Source: Myxococcales bacterium
GTDB lineage: Bacteria; Myxococcota; Bradymonadia; UBA7976; UBA1532
DNA length: 64,000 nucleotides
Reading direction: 5' to 3'
Assembly (NCBI GenBank): GCA_020633515.1
Contig: JACKDM010000027.1
Span: forward strand, 7,055-71,054
Shown: positions 38,221 through 45,479 of the stretch, piece after piece
Layout: each line of letters opens with the position of its first letter
How positions within the stretch are numbered: the stretch's first letter is position 1
The notes under the pieces: model-generated
What the model saw: the letters and a program-made list of their open reading frames with translations, nothing else
What the model was told of the DNA's origin: nothing
Database searches by the model: none
Made by a program: the position numbers and the translations under genes

Positions 38221-39476
38221 AGCGCCCCGCGCTCGCGCTCTGCCTCGCCCTCGCCGCCACCGGCTGCCAGCGCAGTGAAGCCCCCGCCGATGGCCATAGC
38301 AGTGAAGCCACCGCCGCTGGCACCGCCGCAGGCACGAACGCCGATGGCAAGCCCGCCGATGGCAAGCCGGCTGATGGCAAGACCGCCGATGGCAACGCCG
38401 CAGGCATGAACGCCGATGGCAAGGCAACTGGCACCAATGCCAACGCCACCCCTGCCGCCGCCGCCGCTCCCACCGCCGGCCTCCCCGCCGCCGACCGCGT
38501 CTTCCTCGCCCCCCTCGACGGCAAGAACAACCACCTCCTCGGCGCCGACGCCAACGCGCTCTGGGCCGCCCGCCTCACCGCCCCCGACCGCGCCGAGATC
38601 ATCTGGCGAATCACCGGCCCCGGCGTCGCGCAGAAGCTCACCTACGGCGACCTCGGCGACGGCCCCCGCCTCTACGTCGCCTGGGGCGTCGGCCGCGGGC
38701 ACCTCGACGCCCCCCTCGTCGTGCAAGCCATCGACCCCCTCACCGGCAAGGCGACCGAGCTCTGGCGCGGCCACGGCGAACGCAACGAAGCCGCCCACCT
38801 CGCCATCGCCGACGTCGACCGCGACGGCGCCCCCGAGCTCGACTTCGTCCGCTATGTCAGCAAGTACATGGTCGCCCCCCAAAGCATCGAACGCGACGGC
38901 ACCACGAAGACCGGCGAAGCCATCCGCATGGCATCGAGCTGGCTCCGCGCCGAGATGGACGGTGACCGCGGCGACGAGACCATCATCGGCCGCATCTACG
39001 GCGACGACCGCGGCCTGCCCGGCGACCTCCGCATCGTCACCGCCAAGACCACGCACATGGTCCCCACCGACAACGGCGTCAAGTCACTCCTCTATGGCAC
39101 CATCGGCGGCGAAGCCTCCGCCCTCTACTTCGCCGACGGCTGGGTCGCCGACTACGGCAAGGCCGCCAAGGCCCAGCTCAAGCGCGTCCGCATCGTCGAC
39201 GGCAAACCCGAGGTCGAAGTGATCGGCCACGACCCGGTCGATTACACCTTCTTCAATCTCACCGCCGTCGACCTCGACGGCGACCGCCTCGAAGAGATCG
39301 TCGCGCAAGGCGGCAAGCGCGTCGTCCTCTTCAGCCTCATCGACGAAAAATGGCAGATGCGCCCCCTCACCGACCTCGAACCCGTCCTCAACACCGCCGT
39401 CGGCCGCGCCCCCACCGGCCAGACCATGCTCTACATCCCCGCCCGCCCCGCCACCAAAGCCATCACCCTCCAGTGA
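38217..39476 (+). CDS. Lipoprotein with ADGK repeats and a beta-propeller-like (FG-GAP/VCBS) domain
   Basis: 419 residues, ATG overlapping carA. The signal peptide ends in lipobox AATGC (Cys17). Residues about 25-85 are a low-complexity tether built on the unit (P/T/N)ADGK, with many GATGGCAA words in the DNA. The rest has repeated blade-like segments ([53 protein letters not shown]), like integrin-alpha FG-GAP or VCBS repeats with DxDxDG calcium loops. Likely surface or periplasmic; function unknown. Its place at the end of the pyr operon looks incidental. Confidence 0.82.
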   Translation: MKRPALALCLALAATGCQRSEAPADGHSSEATAAGTAAGTNADGKPADGKPADGKTADGNAAGMNADGKATGTNANATPAAAAAPTAGLPAADRVFLAPLDGKNNHLLGADANALWAARLTAPDRAEIIWRITGPGVAQKLTYGDLGDGPRLYVAWGVGRGHLDAPLVVQAIDPLTGKATELWRGHGERNEAAHLAIADVDRDGAPELDFVRYVSKYMVAPQSIERDGTTKTGEAIRMASSWLRAEMDGDRGDETIIGRIYGDDRGLPGDLRIVTAKTTHMVPTDNGVKSLLYGTIGGEASALYFADGWVADYGKAAKAQLKRVRIVDGKPEVEVIGHDPVDYTFFNLTAVDLDGDRLEEIVAQGGKRVVLFSLIDEKWQMRPLTDLEPVLNTAVGRAPTGQTMLYIPARPATKAITLQ

Positions 39477-39498
39477 TGGCACCCATGGCATCGACCCC

Positions 39499-39951
39499 AT
39501 GAGAATCATCCTCGTCCACCCCGAGATCCCCCCCAACACCGGCAGCATCGGCCGCCTCTGCGCCGCCACCGCCACGAAGCTCATCCTCGTCGAACCCCTC
39601 GGCTTCAGCCTCGAAGACCGCTACCTCAAACGCGCCGGCCTCGACTACTGGCCCTGGATCGACGTCACCGTCGTCGACCACTGGCACAAGGCACTCGAAG
39701 CCACCCCCGGCACCAACTGGCTCTACACCGGCCGCGCCACCCGCAGCTACACCGACGTCACCTACCACGACGACGACGCCCTCGTCTTCGGCTGCGAGAG
39801 CGTCGGCCTCCCCGCCGAGGTCATGGCATCGGTGCCATCCGAGCAGTTGCTCCGCATCCCGATGGACACCACCCACGTCCGCAGCCTCAACCTCGCCCAG
39901 TGCGCCGCGCTGACGCTCTACGAGGCGCGAAGGCAGCTCGGCAAGAGCTGA
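39499..39951 (+). CDS. trmL: tRNA (cytidine/uridine-34 2'-O)-methyltransferase
   Basis: 150 residues, the usual size. SPOUT-fold enzyme: IILVHPEIPPNTGSIGRLCA at the N-terminus, LILVEPLGFSLEDRYLKRAGLDYW, VFGCESVGLPAEV and the knotted C-terminus IPMDTTHVRSLNLAQCAAL. Methylates the wobble ribose of tRNA-Leu isoacceptors with SAM. The family's RSLNLS(N/T) is RSLNLA here, a minor change. The preceding 25 bp carry two GATGGC-type words. It is the last core gene before a lower-G+C accessory patch. Confidence 0.95.
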   Translation: MRIILVHPEIPPNTGSIGRLCAATATKLILVEPLGFSLEDRYLKRAGLDYWPWIDVTVVDHWHKALEATPGTNWLYTGRATRSYTDVTYHDDDALVFGCESVGLPAEVMASVPSEQLLRIPMDTTHVRSLNLAQCAALTLYEARRQLGKS

Positions 39952-39998
39952 GCAATGCCAGCCGCGCGATCACTATGACATCAACGCGGGTGTGAATG

Positions 39999-40032
39999 GA
40001 GCCATCAGACGAAGCGAGCCATCAGACGCAGC
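39999..40032. repeat. 17-bp tandem duplication
   Basis: Two adjacent 17-bp units, 39999-40015 and 40016-40032, that differ at one base. They lie between trmL and the start of a lower-G+C patch, six bases before the end of the gene at 40038. Confidence 0.7.
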
Positions 40033-40037
40033 CGACG

Positions 40038-40466
40038 CTATTCTGAGACTCCGAGGGTGCTGTCGAGCGCGTGCTGAGCCGCCTGTTTGGTAGCCTTCTG
40101 AAGAGCGACATCCGTATACCGAATGCCGGTGAAGCCTCGCGCCTTGAGTGTCTCAGGCATTCGCTTCAACTTCCGCCTAAGGATGATCCGGTCACCCGGA
40201 CCTATCCATTCTTGAGTGGATCCAATATAGGTGGCGGTTGGCTCATAGTAAATCCGAGCGATTCGAGCAAAACCGACGAGCTGCCCTCGGTAAAGTAGGT
40301 AGAAGAACCCCTCAGAACAGTCATTCTGGAGCCTGATTGGAAGGGGAAACAGCGGTGGGTATGCAGGTGCGGTGGACCACTTGGTAGATCTATGGGGTCC
40401 GCTCTCGAAGAGACATTTGACCCATCTCGGATCTTCTTCCCGCTGAATGGTTCTGATGATGTTCAT
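40038..40466 (-). CDS. Hypothetical accessory protein, possibly PUA/EVE-like
   Basis: 142 residues. The gene is near 50% G+C, far below its neighbours, with codons such as ATA, AGA and TTT used freely, so it was probably acquired. There is no signal peptide or membrane helix. The middle reads GFFYLLYRGQLVGFARIARI, then EWIGPGDRIILRRKLKRMPE and GFTGIRYTDVAL. Alternating beta strands with a GxxVGxARI unit and a WxGPGDxI turn resemble small PUA-like (ASCH/EVE) domains that read modified or structured nucleic acid, but I do not recognise a definite family. It diverges from the split ATPase-nuclease gene. Confidence 0.6.
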   Translation of the reverse strand: MNIIRTIQREEDPRWVKCLFESGPHRSTKWSTAPAYPPLFPLPIRLQNDCSEGFFYLLYRGQLVGFARIARIYYEPTATYIGSTQEWIGPGDRIILRRKLKRMPETLKARGFTGIRYTDVALQKATKQAAQHALDSTLGVSE

Positions 40467-40680
40467 CCCGCTTGCTCCATGTCATGGTTCATCTTGCCTT
40501 TTTCGAGAAATATGCTCATTCGGGGCAACGGAAGCTAGTGCCATTCAAATCTTTCCATCACATTTCTGCCACAGCGCGAGCACAACGACGAAATACAACG
40601 CCCACCGAGATCATCCCGAAGAACGCATTCGGGCACCGGCACCTTCCCCCCGCGCCCCCATCGCCCTATCATCCCGCCCC

Positions 40681-41775
40681 ATGAAGCGCTTCAACATCGC
40701 CGGCCCCTGCGACCCTCGCCACCACTACATGATCCCCGCCGCGCCCCGGCTCCCCGACGCCCCCGCGCTCGTCGCGCAGGGCGCGTACTTCGCGCTCCAC
40801 GCCCCTCGGCAGACCGGCAAGACCACCACGCTCCGCGCCCTCGCCGCGCGCCTCACCGCAGACGGCGCCTACGCCGCGCTCTACTTCTCCTGCGAGTCGC
40901 TCCGCACCGTCACCGATCTCGCCCGCCTCCAGACCGCGCTGCTCGAGATCATGCGCGAGCGCGCCGAGCGCCAGCTCCCCGCCGATTGCCAGCCGCCGCC
41001 GGCGTGGCCCGACGCCGACCCGGTCCGCATCCTCTCCAAGGGCCTCGCCGCGTGGTGCGGGCAGAGCGCGCGCCCGCTCGTGCTCTTCTTCGACGAGGTC
41101 GACGTCCTCATCGGCGACGCGCTCGTCACCGTGCTCTCGCAGCTCCGCGACAACTACGCCGACCGCCCCGACCACGCGCCCTGGTCGGTCGCGCTCTGCG
41201 GGCTGCGAGACGTGCGCGACTACAAGATGGCATCCGGCGGCGACCCGCAGCACCTCGGGTCGAGCAGTCCCTTCAACATCAAGACCCGCTCGCTGCGGCT
41301 GCATGACTTCACCGTCGATGACATCCGCGCGCTCTATGGGCAACACACCGCCGACGGCGGCCCGCGCTACACCGACGATGCCATCGACGCCGTCGCGCGC
41401 CTCACCGGCGGTCAGCCCTGGCTCGTCAACGCCATCGCCCATGACCTCAGCGAACAGTCACCCGCGCCGCAGATCGACGCCGCCGCCGTCGACGCCGCCG
41501 CCGGCCGCCTCATCCGCGCCCGCGCCACCCACATCGACAGCCTGCTCGCCCGCCTCCGCGAGCCGCGCGTGCGCCGGATCATCGAGCCGCTGCTCGCCGG
41601 CACCACCGCGGTCGGCCCGACGTTTCGCGAGGACTTCGAATACACCCGCGACCTCGGCCTCGTCGTCGCCGATCCCGAGCTGCGCGTCGCCAACCCGATC
41701 TACCGCGAAGTCATCGCCCGCGAACTGGCGACGGGCGTCGAACAGGGTCATCTTCCTTGCCCGGAGAGCGCGTGA
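40681..41775 (+). CDS. AAA ATPase, 5' part of an ATPase-nuclease gene interrupted by a repeat
   Basis: 364 residues from ATG 40681. The start FNIAGPCDPRHHYMI followed by YFALHAPRQTGKTTTLRAL (Walker A RQTGKTT) is typical of a large family of ATP-binding proteins with a C-terminal PD-(D/E)xK domain. Walker B is VLFFDEVDVL. NIKTRSLRLHDFTVDDI and LTGGQPWLVNAIAHDL mark the lid. The reading frame reaches NPIYREVIARELATGVEQ and then stops at 41773-41775 inside a 178-bp inserted repeat. The missing C-terminal half continues in the same frame at 41941. TATCAT at 40667-40672 lies 8 nt before the ATG. A defence or mobile-element role for the intact family is plausible but unproven. Confidence 0.85.
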   Translation: MKRFNIAGPCDPRHHYMIPAAPRLPDAPALVAQGAYFALHAPRQTGKTTTLRALAARLTADGAYAALYFSCESLRTVTDLARLQTALLEIMRERAERQLPADCQPPPAWPDADPVRILSKGLAAWCGQSARPLVLFFDEVDVLIGDALVTVLSQLRDNYADRPDHAPWSVALCGLRDVRDYKMASGGDPQHLGSSSPFNIKTRSLRLHDFTVDDIRALYGQHTADGGPRYTDDAIDAVARLTGGQPWLVNAIAHDLSEQSPAPQIDAAAVDAAAGRLIRARATHIDSLLARLREPRVRRIIEPLLAGTTAVGPTFREDFEYTRDLGLVVADPELRVANPIYREVIARELATGVEQGHLPCPESA

Positions 41776-41936
41776 GCGGTCTGCTGCGCGCCGCGATCCC
41801 GCATCCCAGGCGGCTGTGCTCGAGCTCGCCATGCTCGACGTACCACCGGGTACGCCTGCGCTGGCTCGCCCTCCGCGCAGCCGCCTGAGACGCGATCTCC
41901 CGTCGCTCGCGACGACCTCTCACGCGCTCTCCGGGC
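41759..41936. repeat. 178-bp interspersed repeat with terminal inverted arms, copy 1
   Basis: A 23-bp left arm (41759-41781) pairs with 41914-41936, one mismatch. The core of about 130 bp is highly similar to copy 2 at 61317-61494. It holds a central small hairpin (CGTACC...GGTACG), the word CCATGCTCGACGTACC and the segment TCCCGTCGCTCGCGAC near the 3' arm. Both copies are exactly 178 bp. This copy sits inside the ATPase-nuclease gene and supplies a premature stop. It encodes no protein and resembles a MITE- or REP-like palindromic element. Confidence 0.85.
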
Positions 41937-41940
41937 CCCC

Positions 41941-42426
41941 CGCCGCTTCGTCGCCCGCGACGGCCGCCTCGACATGGGCGCCCTGCTCGATGCCTTCGGC
42001 GAGTGGTGGGCGCAGCACGGCGAGACGGTCGCCGCGCGCCTCGACGACCACGAGGTCGCGCCGCAGCTCGTGCTGATGGCCTTCCTCCAGCGCGTCGTCA
42101 ATGGTGGCGCCCAAGAGATCGCGGGGCGGGTCGACCGCGAGTATGGCATCGGCCGCGGTGCCATCGACCTGCTCGTGCGCTGGCCGCTCCCCGATGGCAC
42201 ATGGCAGCGTGAAGGCATCGAGCTCAAGGTCTGGCATGACAAGAAGCCCGATCCCATCGACGCCGGCCTCGACCAGCTCGATGGCGACCTCACCCGCCTC
42301 GGCCTCGCCACCGGCGCGCTCGTCGTCTTCGACCGCCGCACCCACCGCCCGCCGATCGCCGACCGCCTCCACCACACCACGACCACCAGCCCCGCCGGTC
42401 GCGCGATCCGCGTCCTGCGCGCCTGA
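41941..42426 (+). pseudogene. PD-(D/E)xK nuclease domain, 3' part of the interrupted gene
   Basis: Same frame as the ATPase part and picks up right after the repeat: RRFVARDGRLDMGALLDAF (ATG at 41974 is internal), PQLVLMAFLQRVVNGG and IDLLVRWPLPDG followed by EGIELKVWHDKK. The pair D...ExK (in AIDLLV and IELKVW) is the intact PD-(D/E)xK core. Then come GLDQLDGDLTRLGL and ALVVFDRRTH. In intact relatives this domain directly follows NPIYREVI plus a short linker. It has no ribosome-binding site of its own, so it is probably not translated efficiently unless the repeat is read through or removed. Confidence 0.75.
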
Positions 42427-42454
42427 GTCGCCCCCCCGCCCCCCGCGCGTGACG

Positions 42455-42483
42455 TTGTCCTCCCGCCGCGGTTGGGCTAGCGT
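42455..42483 (+). promoter_or_regulatory. Candidate promoter of proC
   Basis: TTGTCC (42455-42460), a 17-bp spacer and TAGCGT (42478-42483). proC starts 36 nt after the -10, with GAGGAC close before the ATG. Confidence 0.45.
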
Positions 42484-42519
42484 GTCCACCTCCACCCGCT
42501 CCCGCTCGACGAGGACGAC

Positions 42520-43326
42520 ATGCACCACCAGACCCTCGGCTTCCTCGGCTGCGGCAAGATGGGCGGCGCGCTGCTCGAAGGCTGGCTCGCCGCGGGCGTG
42601 ACCACGCCCGATCGCGTCACCGTCGCCGATCCCTGCACCGCGGCCGCCCTCGCCGCCGCCCACGGCGTGCGCGCCGCCGACGTCGCCGCGGCGGCCGCGG
42701 CCGATGTGGTCGTCATCGCGGTCAAACCCCACCAGCTCCGCGCCGCGCTCGCCGGCGTCACGCTCCGCGCCGACCAGCTCCTCGTCTCCGTCGCCGCCGG
42801 CGTGCCCCGCGCCGAGATCGCCCGCGCCGCGACCCCCGCCCGCGTCGTGCGCGTCATGCCCAACCTCGGCGTCCGCATCGGCGCCGGGGTCGCGCTCGTG
42901 CTCGGCGACGACGCCAACGAGCCCGCCGACGTCGAGCGCGTCGCCGCCCTCTTCCGCGCCGTCGGGCACGCCGAGATCGTCGCCGACGAGCAGCTCTTCC
43001 ACGCCGGCACCGCGCTCGTCGGCAGCGGACCGGCCTATGCGTTCGTCGCGATCCAGGCCATGGCCGACGGCGCGGTCGCCGCCGGGCTGCCGCGCGACGC
43101 CGCCCGAAGGCTCGCGGCGGCCACCGTCAAGGCCGCTGGCGCGCTCGCCGGCGAGCCCGGCGCCCACCCCGAGGCGCTCAAAGACGCCGTCGCCTCACCC
43201 GGCGGAACCACGATCGCCGCGTTGGGCATCTTGGAGAGGCAAGGCTTTCGGGGGGCGCTGTTCGACGCGGTCCTGGCCGCGGCCGAGCGCAGCCGCGCGT
43301 TGGCTGGTGATGGAGTCTCCCGGTGA
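42520..43326 (+). CDS. proC: Pyrroline-5-carboxylate reductase
   Basis: 268 residues. NAD(P)-binding GFLGCGKMGGALLEGWL at the N-terminus, VVIAVKPHQL, VRVMPNLGVRIGAG, TALVGSGPAYAFVAIQAMADGA and the C-terminal active-site strand VASPGGTTIAAL. Converts P5C to L-proline, the last step of proline synthesis. Typical length. The GTG of the DivIVA gene overlaps its stop, a common arrangement with division/septum genes. Confidence 0.96.
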   Translation: MHHQTLGFLGCGKMGGALLEGWLAAGVTTPDRVTVADPCTAAALAAAHGVRAADVAAAAAADVVVIAVKPHQLRAALAGVTLRADQLLVSVAAGVPRAEIARAATPARVVRVMPNLGVRIGAGVALVLGDDANEPADVERVAALFRAVGHAEIVADEQLFHAGTALVGSGPAYAFVAIQAMADGAVAAGLPRDAARRLAAATVKAAGALAGEPGAHPEALKDAVASPGGTTIAALGILERQGFRGALFDAVLAAAERSRALAGDGVSR

Positions 43327-44186
43327 AGCTGACCCCCCTCGACATCGAGCAGCAGCAGTTCCGCACGATCTTCCGCGGCTGGGATCCGGCCGAGGTGCGG
43401 CGGTTCCTCGAGGCCGTCGGCGGGCGCGTCGAGGAGCTGATCCGCGAGAACACCGAGCTGCGCGACGGGCAGCGGCGCCTCGAACAGCAGCTCGCGGAGT
43501 TTCGGGCGCACGAGGCCGAGCTGCGGGCGGCGCTGGTCTCGGCGGGGCGCATGGGCGACGAGATCAAGGGCGCCGCGCAGAAGGAAGCCGAGCTGGTGCG
43601 CGCCGAGGCCGAGCTGCAAGCGGAGAAGATCGTCGGCGACGCGCGCGAGGGCGTGGTGCGGCTCTCCGAGCAGGTGCGCGACCTGCGCTTGCAGAAGGTG
43701 CGGCTGCTCAGCGAGCTGCGCTCGGTGGTCGACGCGCACCGGCGGCTGCTCGACACCCACGAGACGCTCGACCGCGACGCCGAGAGCCGGCACGCGGCGG
43801 GTGAGGAGCGGCGGGCGGGCGAGCGGCGGCGCGAGGTCTCGCTGCCGCCGCCGAATGGTCGGGCGCGGGTGCCCGGTGAGCGGGTCCCGCCGGCGCAGCC
43901 CCGACGGTGCGGCGACCGCAGGCCGCGCGCGCCGACGCCGAACGGCCGGGCGCGGTGCCGAGCGGGTCCCGCCGAGCGCAGCGCGTCGCCGACCCCGCGA
44001 CGCCGCGCGCCGCCCGAGCGCGGGTGGAGCTGGCCCGCATCGACGACGGCGCCGACGGCGCGATCGTCTCGGTGCGGGTGCAGCCGCGGGCGCGGCGATC
44101 GGCGCTCGCCGGGGTGCACGGCGACGCGCTCAAGGTCGCGCTCCAGGCGCCGCCGGTCGACGGGGCGGCCAACGAGGCGCTCGTGA
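43323..44186 (+). CDS. divIVA: DivIVA-domain protein, C-terminus probably frameshifted
   Basis: GTG start. The N-terminal LTPLDIEQQQF followed by RGWDPAEVRRFLEAVGGRVEEL is the DivIVA membrane-targeting domain. A coiled coil continues to about residue 160 (ENTELRDGQRRLEQQLAEFR, QVRDLRLQKVRLLSELRSVV). After about 43800 the frame becomes Arg/Pro-rich and overlaps the DUF167 gene out of frame until 44186. This suggests an indel in the GC-rich 43800-44020 stretch, and the true end is probably before 44024. DivIVA proteins mark curved membrane and organise poles or septa. It lies between proC and DUF167, as in many delta-proteobacteria. Confidence 0.75.
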   Translation: MKLTPLDIEQQQFRTIFRGWDPAEVRRFLEAVGGRVEELIRENTELRDGQRRLEQQLAEFRAHEAELRAALVSAGRMGDEIKGAAQKEAELVRAEAELQAEKIVGDAREGVVRLSEQVRDLRLQKVRLLSELRSVVDAHRRLLDTHETLDRDAESRHAAGEERRAGERRREVSLPPPNGRARVPGERVPPAQPRRCGDRRPRAPTPNGRARCRAGPAERSASPTPRRRAPPERGWSWPASTTAPTARSSRCGCSRGRGDRRSPGCTATRSRSRSRRRRSTGRPTRRS

Positions 44187-44329
44187 AGTTCCTCGCCGGG
44201 CTGTGCGCGGTGCCGCCGAGCAGCGTGCGCATCGTCGGCGGGCAGACGAGCCGGCAGAAGCGGGTGCTCTTCGCCGCGCTCGACGCGGCCACGGTCGACG
44301 CGCGGCTGCGGCGCGCGCTGGAGGGCTGA
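44024..44329 (+). CDS. DUF167 (YggU) family protein
   Basis: 101 residues from GTG 44024; the upstream extension is low-complexity. The family pattern is clear: AIVSVRVQPRARRSALAGVH, ALKVALQAPPVDGAANEALV, KFLAGLCAVPPSSVRIVGG and the final QTSRQKRVLF. Small conserved protein of unknown role, often next to division or translation genes. Its TGA overlaps the next ATG by one base (TGATG). Confidence 0.88.
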   Translation: MELARIDDGADGAIVSVRVQPRARRSALAGVHGDALKVALQAPPVDGAANEALVKFLAGLCAVPPSSVRIVGGQTSRQKRVLFAALDAATVDARLRRALEG

Positions 44330-45396
44330 TGCGGGCGCCGGGCCGAGCGCGGGGGCTGTGGGCGCTGCTGAGCGTGGTGCTGTGCGCGCTGCTCTCGCCC
44401 ACGCTCGCCGCCGCGGTCGAGCTCCTCCGCGGCGAGACCGCGCGCTACCGCTTCGAGTGGGCGCCCGGGCTCGATGGCTACGCCGAGAGCCTCATGGCGC
44501 GGGTCGAGGGCCACCACGACCGCATCTATGGCGAGCTCGGCATCGACAGCGACAAGCCGACGACGGTGGTCGTGCTGCGCGACCAGGACGAGATGCTCGA
44601 AGAGGCGCGCCGCCGCTTCGGCACGCCGCCGCCCGAGTGGGCCGCCGGGCTCGCGTGGCCGGCGCACCGCACGATCCTGCTCCACGTCGGCGTCGGGCCC
44701 GCCGAGCTCGACGCGACCTTCCGCCACGAGATCAGCCACGTCGCGTTCGGCGAGATCGGCGCCGGCCGCAACGTGCCGCGCTGGTTCACCGAGGGGCTCG
44801 CGATCAAGCAGAGCGAGGGCATCGACTTCGACCGCGCCTGGATGCTCACCGAGGCGGCGACGATGGGCGCGCTGCACCCGCTGCGCGCGCTCGACCGCGG
44901 CTTCCCCGCCTCGGGCGCCCGCGCCGGGGTCGCCTATGCGCAGGCGGTGCACTTCGTCGGCTACCTGCAGAGCGTCTACGGCGAAGAACGATTCCAGAAT
45001 CTGATCAAGGGCTTGCGCGACGGGGTCGCCTTCGATGACGCGGTGCGCGCGGCGTTCGGCACGCCGCTGCCGGCGATCGAGGCCGAGTGGCAGAAGACGC
45101 TCGAGGTGCGCTGGGGCTGGCTGCCGGTGCTCTTCGGCTCGACGAGCCTTTGGGCGCTCGCGACGGTGATGCTCGTGCTCGCGTGGCGACGGCGGAAGCG
45201 GCAGCGCGCGGCGCAGATGGCGATCCTCGCCGCGCGCGAGGCGGTCGCGATCGCCGACGACGTCGCGGTCGCCGCGCCCTATCGGCCGCCGGCGCCGCCG
45301 CCCGAGCCGCGGCAGGGTCCGCCGCCCGAGCCGCCGCCGCCGCCGCGGATCGTGGTGCACGACCCCTACGACGGCCGCCCGCCCACCATCCACTGA
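44329..45396 (+). CDS. Peptidase MA-like metallopeptidase, membrane-anchored
   Basis: 355 residues. Signal peptide (LWALLSVVLCALLSPTLAAA). The zinc-peptidase motif is HEISHVAFGE, followed downstream by PRWFTEGLAIKQSEG with the expected third-ligand Glu (WFTEG). This is the peptidase_MA/gluzincin-like pattern. A transmembrane helix (FGSTSLWALATVMLVLAW) lies near residue 270, then a basic patch and a Pro-rich cytoplasmic tail. So the catalytic domain is periplasmic and the tail intracellular. Substrate unknown. Coupled to DUF167. Confidence 0.85.
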   Translation: MRAPGRARGLWALLSVVLCALLSPTLAAAVELLRGETARYRFEWAPGLDGYAESLMARVEGHHDRIYGELGIDSDKPTTVVVLRDQDEMLEEARRRFGTPPPEWAAGLAWPAHRTILLHVGVGPAELDATFRHEISHVAFGEIGAGRNVPRWFTEGLAIKQSEGIDFDRAWMLTEAATMGALHPLRALDRGFPASGARAGVAYAQAVHFVGYLQSVYGEERFQNLIKGLRDGVAFDDAVRAAFGTPLPAIEAEWQKTLEVRWGWLPVLFGSTSLWALATVMLVLAWRRRKRQRAAQMAILAAREAVAIADDVAVAAPYRPPAPPPEPRQGPPPEPPPPPRIVVHDPYDGRPPTIH

Positions 45397-45479
45397 GCCC
45401 GGCGTGACCGCCGGCACCGTCGGCGGATCCGAGTCGAATCGAGCCCGCGCCGTCCGGCGGGCGCCTCGGGAGGGACGCA

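Noticed and set aside
36430..38427. Long minus-strand frames opposite pyrC' and carA
   Set aside because: Shadow frames with Gly/Val/Glu-rich sequence and no family features.
40472..40684. 70-codon plus-strand frame before the ATPase
   Set aside because: No motif, no ribosome-binding site, overlaps the promoter region of the ATPase gene.
41974..42426. The nuclease domain as an independent gene starting at ATG 41974
   Set aside because: Homologous sequence begins upstream at 41941 in the same frame as the ATPase part and no ribosome-binding site precedes 41974.
43801..44328. N-terminal extension of the peptidase-MA gene
   Set aside because: Arg/Gly-rich out-of-frame reading of the DivIVA and DUF167 genes; the signal peptide begins at 44329.
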